From positions 10,095-74,094 of the forward strand of contig JBGSQK010000071.1 of NCBI GenBank assembly GCA_041738135.1: a DNA stretch of 64,000 nt, written 5' to 3'. Positions 34,419-44,195 of this stretch are shown here, in pieces. The position numbers were made by a program, and so were the translations under genes. Each line of letters begins with the position of its first letter. Within the stretch, counting starts at the first letter, position 1. The stretch comes from JAGOMX01 sp041738135 (GTDB lineage: Bacteria; Pseudomonadota; Alphaproteobacteria; JAGOMX01). The notes under the pieces were generated by a model. The model had not been told where the DNA came from. It searched no databases and worked only from the letters and a program-made list of their open reading frames with translations.

Positions 34419-37247
34419 TTAATCCATACTCAACGCACGATCAACCAACTCTTTTTGAACCTTCTCATGTTTTTTTGCAAAGCCTGTGGCCGTGGCAGCA
34501 GCTGCCGGCCTGCCCAAATAATGCGGACGACTTGTTTCCATGCCGATGTTTGTGATCACTTTTTCAATGCGATGATCAATAAACTGCCAAGCTCCCATGT
34601 TTTCAGGCTCTTCCTGACACCAGACCACCTCATGGGCATTCCGGTAATTCAACAAGATTTGGGTGAGCAGATCGTCAGGGAACGGATAGAGCTGCTCAAT
34701 ACGAATGATTGCAATATCTTTAATCTGGCGTTCCATACGTTCTGCAAGCAGATCATAATAGACCTTACCTGTACACAAAATAACCCGTCGCACATTTTTG
34801 TTTGATCGAACTGCCGCATCCACATCATCGTAGACGCGATGGAATTGGCTACCAGGCCCCATATCTGACAGATTTGAAACGGCCAACTTATGACGCAGCA
34901 ATGCTTTGGGAGTAAAAACAATCAAAGGTTTACGGATATTGCGCCTCAGCTGTCTGCGCAGTACATGGAAATAGTTTGCTGGTGTTGTGCAGTTGACCAC
35001 CTGCCAGTTATATTCCGCAGACATTTGCAAAAAACGTTCTGGCCGAGCGGACGAGTGCTCTGGCCCCTGCCCTTCATAGCCGTGAGGCAATAGCATGACC
35101 AAACCGGACATGCGTAACCACTTGGCTTCGCCGGAACAAATAAATTGATCGGTAATCACTTGTGCGCCATTGGTGAAGTCACCAAACTGTGCTTCCCATA
35201 GCACAAGGCTATGGGGATTCGTTAATGAATAACCATATTCAAAGCCCAACACAGAAGCTTCTGACAAAGGACTATCCAACACTTCAAAGTACGCCTGTCC
35301 TTCTTGCACATGGTTCAAAGGGACATAGCGAGCTTCGTTTTTTTGATCGATAAACACAGCGTGCCGTTGGGAAAATGTACCACGGCAACTGTCTTGACCT
35401 GAAAGCCTTACGGGGCTGCCTTCACACAACAACGTACCGAATGCTAAAGCCTCAGCCGTTGCCCAATCAATATTTTGGCCCGTATCAAGCCTCTCGCGCT
35501 TTTCTTTAAGCACACGATCAAGACGTTTATGCGTTTCAAAACCAACCGGAATTCTAGTCAATGCTTGGCTTACGGCTTGCAGCATTTCCATGGACACTAC
35601 CGTATCTTCTTCGTGCTTGGCCTCATCACCCACATCAAAGCCTGCCCACAAGCCATCCAGCCAATCGGCTTTTTGAGGTTTGTAAGTTTCAGCTTGCACA
35701 AATTCATCCTTCAAGTAATCACTGTATTTCTTTTCAAGCTCTTCAGCTTGCACAGCGTCCAATACGCCTGCTTCTATAAGATATTGCTTAAACTTATCCT
35801 TGACACAAACTTGCTTGGCAATAGCCTCATACATGAGCGGCTGGGTAAACGCTGGCTCGTCCATTTCGTTGTGTCCATACTTGCGATAGCAGAACATATC
35901 GATGACCACGTCCTTTTTGAATTTCTGCCTGAAATCCATGGATAGTTTGGACACATAAGCCACAGCCTCAGGATCGTCGCCATTCACATGGAATATGGGC
36001 GCCTGGATCATTTTGGCCACATCAGAACAATAAGGAGACGAGCGTGAATGCTTCGGACTAGTGGTAAAACCGATTTGGTTGTTGATGATAAGATGAAGCG
36101 TTCCGCCTACCCTATATCCAGGAAGCTCTGAAAGACTTAAGGTCTCAGCAACCAAGCCTTGTCCGGCAAAGGCTGCATCACCATGAATCAACAACCCCAT
36201 GGCAAAATCATGTCCGCGCAAGCCGTGATTTCTTTGCTTCGCACGAACCTTTCCCACTACTACCGGATCAGCCGCTTCTAAGTGCGATGGGTTGGCTGTT
36301 AAGGATACATGCATGGTATGACCATCAATCTCGCGATTGCTGGAACAGCCCAAGTGGTATTTAACGTCGCCAGAACCTTGCACATCTTCAGGGTTGGATG
36401 AACCACCTTCAAATTCCGAGAATATGGCGCGGATCGGTTTGCCAATCACGTTGGCCAAAACGTTCAAACGACCACGATGGGCCATGCCAAACACCATATC
36501 TTTGATGCCATGACGTGAGGCTTGTATCAATATCTGTTCTAAAGCAGGGATAGCGCTTTCGCTGCCATCCAAACCAAAACGCTTGGCTCCTGGGAACTTC
36601 ACATGCAAGAACTTCTCGAATTGATCACCACGGATCAAGTCATAAAATATGCTTTTCTTATCTTCATTGCTCAGCGCGTAACGTTCATCCAGGTTTTCAA
36701 TGTGCTCACGGATCCACTGCTTTTGATCTGGATCTTGAATGTGCATGTATTCCACACCAATGGTGCTGGTATAAATCTTTTGCAAAAGATCATAGATCTC
36801 TCTTAAAGTCGCAGATTGCCTATGCAACGCGCCACCTAAAAAGATCGGGCGGTCAAAATCATTTTCCGTAAAGCCATAGGTGAAAGGATCCAGTTCCTTT
36901 TGATATTCACGCTTTTCCATGTTTAACGGATCAAGCTTCGCCAATAAATGTCCACGTACCTGATAGGAACGAATAAACATGGCAACGCGAGTGGCGTCTT
37001 CTAAGGCTTGGGATTGATCTACCGCAGGCGCTTTTTCCGATTGAACAACTTCTTGAAGCACAGCTTTTGCACCCTCATCCATGTTGTTAAAAACCTGCGC
37101 CCAGCTGCTATCAACGCTGCCAGGATCCTGCTGGAATTTGGAGTATAAATCCGCCAAATACAAGGCATTCTGACCATGTAGATAGGACGGTGACTCAGAC
37201 GAATTAGACATGTGCGCCTCAAATGATTTCAATGCTTTTTGTGTCAT
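34419..37247 (-). CDS. sucA: 2-oxoglutarate dehydrogenase E1
   Basis: 942-residue thiamine-diphosphate enzyme that decarboxylates 2-oxoglutarate. The N-terminal E2-binding arm (SYLHGQNALYLADLYSKFQ) is present, then MAHRGR at 255-260 and the ThDP motif from GD at 356 to NN at 389-390. Later elements such as EAQFGDFTNGAQV and LPHGYEGQGPEHSSARPERF are conserved. First gene of sucA-sucB-lpd; a possible promoter and operator lie just upstream. Confidence 0.97.
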   Translation of the reverse strand: MTQKALKSFEAHMSNSSESPSYLHGQNALYLADLYSKFQQDPGSVDSSWAQVFNNMDEGAKAVLQEVVQSEKAPAVDQSQALEDATRVAMFIRSYQVRGHLLAKLDPLNMEKREYQKELDPFTYGFTENDFDRPIFLGGALHRQSATLREIYDLLQKIYTSTIGVEYMHIQDPDQKQWIREHIENLDERYALSNEDKKSIFYDLIRGDQFEKFLHVKFPGAKRFGLDGSESAIPALEQILIQASRHGIKDMVFGMAHRGRLNVLANVIGKPIRAIFSEFEGGSSNPEDVQGSGDVKYHLGCSSNREIDGHTMHVSLTANPSHLEAADPVVVGKVRAKQRNHGLRGHDFAMGLLIHGDAAFAGQGLVAETLSLSELPGYRVGGTLHLIINNQIGFTTSPKHSRSSPYCSDVAKMIQAPIFHVNGDDPEAVAYVSKLSMDFRQKFKKDVVIDMFCYRKYGHNEMDEPAFTQPLMYEAIAKQVCVKDKFKQYLIEAGVLDAVQAEELEKKYSDYLKDEFVQAETYKPQKADWLDGLWAGFDVGDEAKHEEDTVVSMEMLQAVSQALTRIPVGFETHKRLDRVLKEKRERLDTGQNIDWATAEALAFGTLLCEGSPVRLSGQDSCRGTFSQRHAVFIDQKNEARYVPLNHVQEGQAYFEVLDSPLSEASVLGFEYGYSLTNPHSLVLWEAQFGDFTNGAQVITDQFICSGEAKWLRMSGLVMLLPHGYEGQGPEHSSARPERFLQMSAEYNWQVVNCTTPANYFHVLRRQLRRNIRKPLIVFTPKALLRHKLAVSNLSDMGPGSQFHRVYDDVDAAVRSNKNVRRVILCTGKVYYDLLAERMERQIKDIAIIRIEQLYPFPDDLLTQILLNYRNAHEVVWCQEEPENMGAWQFIDHRIEKVITNIGMETSRPHYLGRPAAAATATGFAKKHEKVQKELVDRALSMD

Positions 37248-37260
37248 TTCTTACTCGTTA

Positions 37261-37293
37261 ATTTATACTCGGATTTTAGCTAAAAATAGCTAA
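37261..37293 (-). promoter_or_regulatory. Possible promoter with inverted-repeat operator for sucA
   Basis: On the minus strand TTAGCTA-N4-TAGCTAA (37276-37293) lies just upstream of a TATAAAT -10-like box (complement of 37261-37267), close to the sucA start. A regulator binding there would sit in the promoter spacer. No -35 match stands out. Confidence 0.35.
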
Positions 37294-37574
37294 GGCTTCG
37301 TTAACAGTCTACACAATAATCAAAGCATCATTCGGGCGCAAGTCATAACTCGCACGGTAGTACTATTAAAATTTAAATTCTACTGAATGAGGCACCACAT
37401 TCTTCACATTGAACAAACAGTTAACATACTTTATTAACCTATCTAAGTTATAATTTAAACATAGTCATATTGAGTATTGATGATGAATAACCTAACAAGA
37501 AAAAATATTGATATGACCAATAGATGAGCATAGGTTGAATAATACTAAATACGACGACTTAAGGGTGCTAAAGA
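37294..37574. other. Intergenic region between divergent sucA and the enoyl-CoA hydratase-like gene
   Basis: A+T-rich with no reading frame or repeat I can support. A TATAAT at 37449-37454 has no matching -35. Confidence 0.4.
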
Positions 37575-38558
37575 ATGGAAAATAACCAGATTATTTTCAA
37601 CATTGAAAATTCAGGTGGCTGGGTTACGATGAACAGGCCAAAAGCCATGAACGCTTTCGATGATGTTATGATGAAATCTCTCGCATCAACCTTGCAAGAA
37701 TGGAAAACTGCATCTGATGTTACATATGTGGTTATCAAAGGTGAACATAAGATTTTTTGCGCTGGAGGCGACCTTAAAGGGATTGCCGGAGATAACTTTG
37801 ACGCGCTTTTACCAGCTATTAAAAATGCATACAAAATTGTATCGCTGGTCCATAACTTTACCAAACCCTCTGTGGCTATTATGGATGGAATTACCATGGG
37901 GCTCGGCATGGGGATGAGTATTCCAGGACCCTATCGCATTATTACGGAGAATTCAAAGCTAGGGATGCCAGAAGCCGCCGTTGGTTTTTTTCCCGATATT
38001 GGAGCTGCATATTTCTTTAATCGTTGTCCTGGAAAAATTGGCTTATACTTGGGCCTTACGGCAACAATTATTGGGCCCCAAGACGCTATGTTCACTGGAC
38101 TTGGAACACATTATGTTCCATCCGAAGAAATAGAAGAACTTTTAACACGTATTAGAATGGCTCATGGCAAAAACCTTGATGAAATCTTGCAACACCACCA
38201 CAGACCATACGAAGGCAAGGCTCCCTTCGAGGCTCATCAACATATTATAGACGACTGCTTTAACCAACCGAGCGTAGAAAAAATATTCCAAGCCCTCGCT
38301 CAAAATGGCAGCGAGTTTGCAGCTCAAACCCTCTCCAGGCTAAAAGCCATATCTCCCTTAAGTCTACGCGCAACCTTCGATCTTTTTAAAGCAGCAGAAA
38401 CCATGACGATGGATGAAGTTATCGAAGAAAATTTAAATAGATATCTGAAATGGGTCACCACACCAGAAAGCCGATCAGAATTGCAAGAAGGGGTTAGAGC
38501 ATTACTTATCGAGAAGGATAAAAACCCCAAATGGTTAAGCCCGCCAATCGAATATTGA
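37575..38558 (+). CDS. 3-hydroxyisobutyryl-CoA hydrolase-like (enoyl-CoA hydratase family)
   Basis: 327 residues of crotonase fold. VTMNRPKAMNAF, the oxyanion-hole segment FCAGGDLKGIAG, and MPEAAVGFFPDIGAAYFF resemble the HIBCH branch, which hydrolyses 3-hydroxyisobutyryl-CoA in valine breakdown. The C-terminal EGVRALLIEKDKNPKW is also typical of that branch. No other valine-degradation gene is adjacent, so the pathway is uncertain. GGGTGC upstream is a weak ribosome site. Confidence 0.82.
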   Translation: MENNQIIFNIENSGGWVTMNRPKAMNAFDDVMMKSLASTLQEWKTASDVTYVVIKGEHKIFCAGGDLKGIAGDNFDALLPAIKNAYKIVSLVHNFTKPSVAIMDGITMGLGMGMSIPGPYRIITENSKLGMPEAAVGFFPDIGAAYFFNRCPGKIGLYLGLTATIIGPQDAMFTGLGTHYVPSEEIEELLTRIRMAHGKNLDEILQHHHRPYEGKAPFEAHQHIIDDCFNQPSVEKIFQALAQNGSEFAAQTLSRLKAISPLSLRATFDLFKAAETMTMDEVIEENLNRYLKWVTTPESRSELQEGVRALLIEKDKNPKWLSPPIEY

Positions 38559-38718
38559 GGGGCTTTAAACAAAGATCACAACAAAGAACTATTCATACCC
38601 GCGACGCCAGTGGAAATCTTCATTAACTAGTGTACGTATAAGTGTTTATAATCTTGACTAATTTCTTTCTAATGTCTAATATAAAGCATATTAACTTTAC
38701 ATTATAAGGAGCATTCTT

Positions 38719-38910
38719 ATGGACTTAATAAACAATATTCTCTTGGGCGGCTTTATTGGCTTGTTCATCGGCTTTATTATTCTCGTTCTTAGAAGAGGTA
38801 AAATTATGGGCAGCGTTGACGCCTCTTTGCAAAAGCAAGACAAAGCAATAGTGCTGATGGAAGAAAGCAATCGCCTCCTGGCAGAGATATTGACTGCTTT
38901 AAAAAAATAA
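38719..38910 (+). CDS. Small single-pass membrane protein
   Basis: 63 residues with AAGGAG eight bases before the ATG. One membrane helix (NNILLGGFIGLFIGFIILVL) is followed by RRGK and a cytoplasmic amphipathic helix rich in Gln/Glu/Leu. No family recognised; it resembles small membrane anchors or regulators in size only. It stands alone, convergent with the DivK-like gene. Confidence 0.5.
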   Translation: MDLINNILLGGFIGLFIGFIILVLRRGKIMGSVDASLQKQDKAIVLMEESNRLLAEILTALKK

Positions 38911-38929
38911 ATTCACCGCTGGCTGCAAA

Positions 38930-39361
38930 TTACCGAATGGTATATTTCTTAACCTTAGCCAAGATTCCATCGATCTTACCCACCAGAAGAGAGATAGAGA
39001 CCGGTTTTGAGACCATTTCGTCGAATTCTTGACGTACATGGGTTATGTCATCATCGTTGATGGTGGCATTGGTTACCGCGATGACGGGAATTGAATCTAG
39101 GTTTGTGTCCGCTCTGATGTTTTTGACGATGTTGAGTATATCCAGCCCAGGCAATGCTAGATCCACCAACACCAGATCAGGTTTGTTTTGGCGAGTGGCC
39201 TCCACGATCATACGTGTATTCGCAACTTCCAGGACTTTATAGCCCTTGCTCTTAAGCAAATCACACGTTAAACGACGGTTTAATGAATTGCTTTCGGCGA
39301 CAAGTATTAATGGCGTACAAATCTCTGATTTATCGCCATTTTCATTCAAGGTTTTAGACAT
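38930..39361 (-). CDS. DivK-like single-domain response regulator
   Basis: 143 residues, receiver domain only. It resembles DivK, the alphaproteobacterial cell-cycle regulator, in DLVLVDLALPGLD (phosphoacceptor Asp), IPVIAVTNATIN (Thr switch) and VSKPVSISLLVGKI (conserved Lys). The acidic pair normally in VEDN is changed to AESN, so one Mg-binding carboxylate is missing and phosphorylation may be altered. A 17-residue N-terminal extension precedes the domain. No output domain or partner kinase nearby. Confidence 0.8.
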   Translation of the reverse strand: MSKTLNENGDKSEICTPLILVAESNSLNRRLTCDLLKSKGYKVLEVANTRMIVEATRQNKPDLVLVDLALPGLDILNIVKNIRADTNLDSIPVIAVTNATINDDDITHVRQEFDEMVSKPVSISLLVGKIDGILAKVKKYTIR

Positions 39362-39476
39362 AGCAAACGACCTCCTAAACTACTCTTACATGTAGATTAG
39401 AACATGTAAGAGTAAATTTTCACTTAACTCGCTTACGTTTTTTACTCTCCGTCATGGAGAGCCTAGTATTATAACT

Positions 39477-39591
39477 CCGTCATTGCGAGCCCCGCTTGGG
39501 GCGTGGCAATCTACTGTTTGACGCAGCAAACTTATGTAAAACGCCTACACCAAAGTGGATTGCCACGCCCCAAGAGGGGCTCGCAATGACG
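39477..39591. repeat. Palindromic repeat family A, copy 4
   Basis: Arms 39477-39515 and 39554-39591 (CCGTCATTGCGAGCCCCGC onward) with a 38-base loop containing GCAGCAAACTTATGT. Just upstream, CTCTCCGTCATGGAGAG (39446-39462) resembles the outer end of the family C copy at 54647. It lies between rnr and the DivK-like gene. Confidence 0.87.
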
Positions 39592-39604
39592 TGTGTTGGG
39601 GGCG

Positions 39605-41806
39605 TTATTTATTTAAATTTGATCCCTTTTTATGTTTAACTATCTTACTCTTTTTCTGACTTTCCTTCTCAGGAATATAAGTCAGTTCGATGCTTCCTGT
39701 AATGGTTCGAACGTGTTTTATGCCCACTTTTATTTTTCTTCCCATACGGAAAGATTGACGTGTGCGTCTACCGACCATTTCCTGGGTGCGTTCGTTGTAA
39801 GTGTAATAGTCATCGGTCATAGCCCTGATGGGCAAATAGCCCGTAGCGCCTACATCGCCTATTTTAATAAAGAGACCAAACTTAGTCACGCTCACAATTT
39901 TACCCACAAACTCACCAGCTTGCTCTTTTTCCATATAAGCCGCCATAAAGCGATCCATGGTTCCGCGTTCTGCCAGCATGGCTCGGCGTTCGGTAGCTGA
40001 GATGGCAACACCCACTTCTTCGAAATCGAGAGGCTCAAGACCGCCCTCCCCTAAGTCAAAGGCTGAGATTAAGGAACGGTGAACGAGAATATCACTATAC
40101 CGACGAATGGGAGAGGTAAAGTGGCAATACTTGGCTAGATTTAAGCCAAAATGCCCCACATTGTTGGGGCTATAGCAAGCTTGCGCCATAGTGCGCAGAA
40201 CCAGCATATTCACCAAATCCTCGTCCTCATGACCTTTGGCTTGACCGAGCATTTTGTTCATGCCGTGCTGGCTTATATCAAGAGTTTTCAGCTTAGGGTA
40301 CCCGATGCTTTGCAAAACCTGGCCCAGCGATGCTACTTTGGCAGGATCTGGCCTATCATGGATACGATACATGCAAGGTTTTTGTCTGCCTTCCAATGCC
40401 TTGGCCGCGCAGACGTTGGCGGCAATCATCAGCTCTTCGATCAGGCGATGGCTATCATAGCGTTCCCGCGGCACAACCTTTTCCAGGTGGCCCTTGTCAT
40501 CAAATATAACTTGGCTTTCCGGCAGATCCAGATCCACCGTACAGCGATGATCCCGTTCTTTTTTCAAGGACTTGTAAACACCATAAAGGGGTTTCAGTAT
40601 CTCTTTGATAAACTCAGGCTTCAGGTGTGTTTCCTTACCATCCACTGCTTCTTGCACTTGCGTATATGTAAGCCTTGCCACCGAGCGCATCAGGCCGCGG
40701 ACAAATTTATATTTGCGTACGTACCCCTTAGCATCGATAGTCATCTTAACGGCCACGCAGGCCCTCTCCACATCTGGCTTAAGGGAGCACATCTCATTGG
40801 ATAAGGCTTCTGGTAACATGGGTATGCATCGATCTGGAAAATAGACCGAATTACCCCGCTCAATAGCCGTCTTATCTAAAGCATCATGGGGCCGTACGTA
40901 ATAGGCCACGTCAGCAATAGCCACAATAGCTTGCCAACCACCTTCTTCATTAGGGTCAGGTGCCGCCCAGACCGCATCGTCGAAATCGCGTGCATCGGCT
41001 CCATCAATGGTCACCAACGGAATATTCCGCAGATCTTCCCGGTTTTTCAGGCCTGGCAATTTAGCCTTTTCGGCCAATTCAATAGCTTCTGGGGAAAAGT
41101 GGTTCGGCAGGTTTTGTTCGATCTCACCAATAACACTAAACATCTTAGGATCATTGGCGCGACCAAGAATTTTCTTGATAATAGCCTGTGGCAAACCCAT
41201 GTGATCCCCGCGAGGCACATCGGCCACCACCAGGTCACCAGTAACGGCACCACCCATATCATTCATATGAACGGAAAAACGAACAGGCAAGCGCCGATCG
41301 GTGGGTTCCACCCATCCACCCAGTTTGGTGGCGAAAAATTCACCAATGATTTGCTCTTCAATGCGTTTTTCAACTTTGCGCACCAAGCGGCCTTCAAATG
41401 AACCCCTGTCAATACGCTGCAATGTCACCAGAGCGCGATCTCCCACGCTCAGTCCCGCTACTTTGCGGCCATGGGGACCTTTAGGCGCGAAGATATAAAT
41501 CTCCGGTTTTTGTCCTTTTCCTTCCCATTTGATAGGTTTGGCAACAAATTCCCCATGATCATCCACATCGTAGATTTCCACCAGCGTCAATTCTTGTTTG
41601 ATATGTTTGTGATAAGACCCATCCTCATGGGTCAGTGCCCCTTCTGAAACCAAGTCTTTCAACATGGCCTTCATGGGGATTCTTTCGCTACCTTTAATAT
41701 GAAATGCCCGAGCTATGTCGCGCTTACTAATGGGCCGTTGCTGTGCCTCGATAAAATCGAGTAACTGTGCCTTGGTGGGAAAGGGTGGTTTATTTTTTTC
41801 TGTCAT
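39605..41806 (-). CDS. rnr: Ribonuclease R
   Basis: 733-residue processive 3'-5' exoribonuclease that degrades structured RNA. N-terminal winged helix about 10-65, cold-shock-like domains about 70-240, RNB catalytic domain with metal ligands in IDGADARDFDDAV (Asp268, 274, 276, 277), and a C-terminal S1 domain (VGKIVSVTKFGLFIKI). A short basic tail (KKSKIVKHKKGSNLNK) follows. It is monocistronic. Confidence 0.96.
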   Translation of the reverse strand: MTEKNKPPFPTKAQLLDFIEAQQRPISKRDIARAFHIKGSERIPMKAMLKDLVSEGALTHEDGSYHKHIKQELTLVEIYDVDDHGEFVAKPIKWEGKGQKPEIYIFAPKGPHGRKVAGLSVGDRALVTLQRIDRGSFEGRLVRKVEKRIEEQIIGEFFATKLGGWVEPTDRRLPVRFSVHMNDMGGAVTGDLVVADVPRGDHMGLPQAIIKKILGRANDPKMFSVIGEIEQNLPNHFSPEAIELAEKAKLPGLKNREDLRNIPLVTIDGADARDFDDAVWAAPDPNEEGGWQAIVAIADVAYYVRPHDALDKTAIERGNSVYFPDRCIPMLPEALSNEMCSLKPDVERACVAVKMTIDAKGYVRKYKFVRGLMRSVARLTYTQVQEAVDGKETHLKPEFIKEILKPLYGVYKSLKKERDHRCTVDLDLPESQVIFDDKGHLEKVVPRERYDSHRLIEELMIAANVCAAKALEGRQKPCMYRIHDRPDPAKVASLGQVLQSIGYPKLKTLDISQHGMNKMLGQAKGHEDEDLVNMLVLRTMAQACYSPNNVGHFGLNLAKYCHFTSPIRRYSDILVHRSLISAFDLGEGGLEPLDFEEVGVAISATERRAMLAERGTMDRFMAAYMEKEQAGEFVGKIVSVTKFGLFIKIGDVGATGYLPIRAMTDDYYTYNERTQEMVGRRTRQSFRMGRKIKVGIKHVRTITGSIELTYIPEKESQKKSKIVKHKKGSNLNK

Positions 41807-42087
41807 CTAATTCCTTGTATTTGTTTAACAGTACAAGATTAATGCAGAAAAGGGAAGGTTATTCGGAAGTCCTGTCATAGATGCAACAAATGTTTCGCTA
41901 CTTTAGCAATATTGAGTTAGTGCCGACTATTCCGAGGTCCATGTCGAAATAGTCATGCTATATTCTCCTATCCAGCACCTACAAAACACATCATACCAAA
42001 TCCCTCATTCAACCTTAATCATTTTCTCCCCCCTCCACATATGTTATCATAGGCCCCAGAAACGAAACCAGATATGGATATATCCGA

Positions 42088-43257
42088 ATGAACATTCATG
42101 AATATCAAGCGAAAGCATTGCTTCGCCAGTACGGCGCGCCGGTTGGCAATGGCAAAGTGGCTTACACACCGGAAGAAGCGGTTGCGGCTGCAAAGGAATT
42201 GGGCGGCAAGGTTTGGGCTGTGAAGGCTCAGATCCATGCGGGCGGACGTGGTAAGGGTGGCGGCGTAAAGATCGCTAAGTCTTTGGACGAGGTAAAAACA
42301 TACGCGGACCAGATTTTGGGTATGACCTTGATTACACCGCAAACGGGTCCAGAAGGACAACATGTGAAGCGTGTCTACATTGAGCAAGGTTCTGAGATTG
42401 AAAGCGAGCTTTATTTCAGTTTACTCATCGACCGGAAGAGCAAGCGCATCGTCGCCATGGCCTCCACCCAAGGCGGTATGGATATTGAGGAAGTAGCCGC
42501 AAAGCACCCCGAGGCTATTATTCGTGTGACCATTGACCCAATTACTGGTTTTCAAGGTTTTCATGCTCGCAAGTTGGCATATGGGCTAGGTCTATCTGGC
42601 GATCAAATCAAGGATGCCATTAAGTTCTTCACTGGCGCTTACAAGGCTTTCACCCAAGAGGACGCCAGCTTGCTGGAGATCAACCCTATGGTGGTCACCA
42701 AGGACGGCCATGTGATGGCTCTGGATGCCAAGATGGGCTTTGATGATAATGCTTTATTCCGTCATCCTAACATCGCTGAACTAAGGGATGCGGATGAGGA
42801 AAATCCGGTGGAGCACGAAGCCCATGAGCATGGTCTAAGCTATATTAAGCTGGACGGCAGCATTGGCTGCATGGTCAACGGCGCAGGCCTGGCTATGGCA
42901 ACCATGGATGTGATTAAGCTTTATGGCGGCGAGCCCGCGAACTTCTTAGATGTGGGCGGCGGAGCTACACGCGAGCGGGTCTCGGTGGCATTTAAGTTGA
43001 TTCTGTCCGATCCCAACGTGGAAGGCATTTTGGTTAACATCTTTGGTGGCATTATGCATTGCGACATCATTGCGGACGGTATTGTGGCCGCAGCAAAGGA
43101 TGTGGGCATTACGGTGCCTCTAGTGGTGCGCCTTGAGGGCACCAACGTGGATTTGGGTAAAAAGATTTTAGCAAACTCGGGCTTGCCCATCATCTCAGCC
43201 GGAAACCTGGCCGATGCGGCACGTCAGATTGTTCAAGCAGTGAAAGAGGCCGCATAA
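42088..43257 (+). CDS. sucC: Succinyl-CoA synthetase beta subunit
   Basis: 389 residues, ATP-grasp fold; makes ATP or GTP from succinyl-CoA, the product of the SucAB-Lpd complex. N-terminus MNIHEYQAKALLRQYGAPVG, nucleotide-binding HAGGRGKGGGVKIA, and the C-terminal GGATRERVSVAFKLILSD are typical. Its TAA shares one base with the sucD ATG (TAATG). The 281-base upstream gap shows no gene. Confidence 0.97.
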   Translation: MNIHEYQAKALLRQYGAPVGNGKVAYTPEEAVAAAKELGGKVWAVKAQIHAGGRGKGGGVKIAKSLDEVKTYADQILGMTLITPQTGPEGQHVKRVYIEQGSEIESELYFSLLIDRKSKRIVAMASTQGGMDIEEVAAKHPEAIIRVTIDPITGFQGFHARKLAYGLGLSGDQIKDAIKFFTGAYKAFTQEDASLLEINPMVVTKDGHVMALDAKMGFDDNALFRHPNIAELRDADEENPVEHEAHEHGLSYIKLDGSIGCMVNGAGLAMATMDVIKLYGGEPANFLDVGGGATRERVSVAFKLILSDPNVEGILVNIFGGIMHCDIIADGIVAAAKDVGITVPLVVRLEGTNVDLGKKILANSGLPIISAGNLADAARQIVQAVKEAA

Positions 43258-44138
43258 TGTCAGTTCTCGTCAATAAAAATACAAAAGTGATTTGCCAAGG
43301 ATTTACAGGCAACCAAGGCACGTTCCACTCGGAACAGGCTATTGCCTATGGCACGAAGATGGTGGGCGGCGTAACGCCCGGCAAAGGTGGCACCAAACAC
43401 CTAAACCTACCCGTATTTGATACAGTAGCCGATGCCCGTGAAAGCACAGGCGCCGACGCAACTGTTATTTACGTACCCCCACCCTTTGCGGCTGACGCTA
43501 TCCTAGAAGCTATCGATGCGGAATTCCCATTGATCGTGTGCATTACCGAGGGCATTCCTGTTCAGGACATGCTGAAAGTGCGTCGTATGTTGGATAGCTC
43601 TTCCTCAAGACTAATCGGACCAAACTGCCCAGGCGTTATCACACCTGACCAGTGTAAGATCGGAATTATGCCAGGCCACATCCATCGCCCAGGCAACATC
43701 GGGATTGTGTCCCGTTCAGGCACTCTGACGTACGAAGCTGTATTCCAAACCACCTTGGTGGGCTTGGGTCAATCTACATGTATCGGTATTGGTGGTGACC
43801 CCATCAACGGTACAAACTTTGTGGATTGCTTACAGATGTTTGTGGAAGACGATGACACCCACGGCATCATTATGATCGGTGAGATTGGTGGCAGTGCGGA
43901 AGAAGAAGCTGCGGAATTTATCAAAGCTTGTGGCACGAAAAAGCCTGTCACGTCATTTATAGCAGGCGCCACAGCCCCACCAGGCCGTCGCATGGGCCAT
44001 GCAGGCGCCATTATTTCTGGTGGTGAAGGAACTGCTCAAGCTAAAATCGATGCTCTACGGTCGGTTGGTGTGAGCATCGCTGAATCACCTGCGGATATCG
44101 GCACCACAATGGCTGGCATGATGAAGAAGGCTGCGTAA
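43257..44138 (+). CDS. sucD: Succinyl-CoA synthetase alpha subunit
   Basis: 293 residues. CoA-binding Rossmann region starts NKNTKVICQGFTGNQGTFHS; the phosphohistidine is His248 in GHAGAIISGGEGTAQ, with GEIGGSAEEEAA upstream. Translationally coupled to sucC. A long hairpin follows at 44150-44182. Confidence 0.97.
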   Translation: MSVLVNKNTKVICQGFTGNQGTFHSEQAIAYGTKMVGGVTPGKGGTKHLNLPVFDTVADARESTGADATVIYVPPPFAADAILEAIDAEFPLIVCITEGIPVQDMLKVRRMLDSSSSRLIGPNCPGVITPDQCKIGIMPGHIHRPGNIGIVSRSGTLTYEAVFQTTLVGLGQSTCIGIGGDPINGTNFVDCLQMFVEDDDTHGIIMIGEIGGSAEEEAAEFIKACGTKKPVTSFIAGATAPPGRRMGHAGAIISGGEGTAQAKIDALRSVGVSIAESPADIGTTMAGMMKKAA

Positions 44139-44149
44139 TTTATAAGACG

Positions 44150-44182
44150 ATGCTGCACCTGGTTCTACAACCAGTGCAGCAT
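44150..44182. terminator. Hairpin between convergent sucD and RDD gene
   Basis: ATGCTGCACCTGGT pairs with ACCAGTGCAGCAT over 13-14 bases with one bulge, around TCTACA. No T run on either side; it may serve as a 3' end for both strands. Confidence 0.5.
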
Positions 44183-44195
44183 AGTGTACTAACGA

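Noticed and set aside
35475..35945. Plus-strand 156-codon frame inside sucA
   Set aside because: Antisense shadow of a highly conserved gene with no independent support.
40151..40804. Plus-strand 217-codon frame inside rnr
   Set aside because: Antisense shadow of the RNase R catalytic domain, which is fully conserved on the minus strand.
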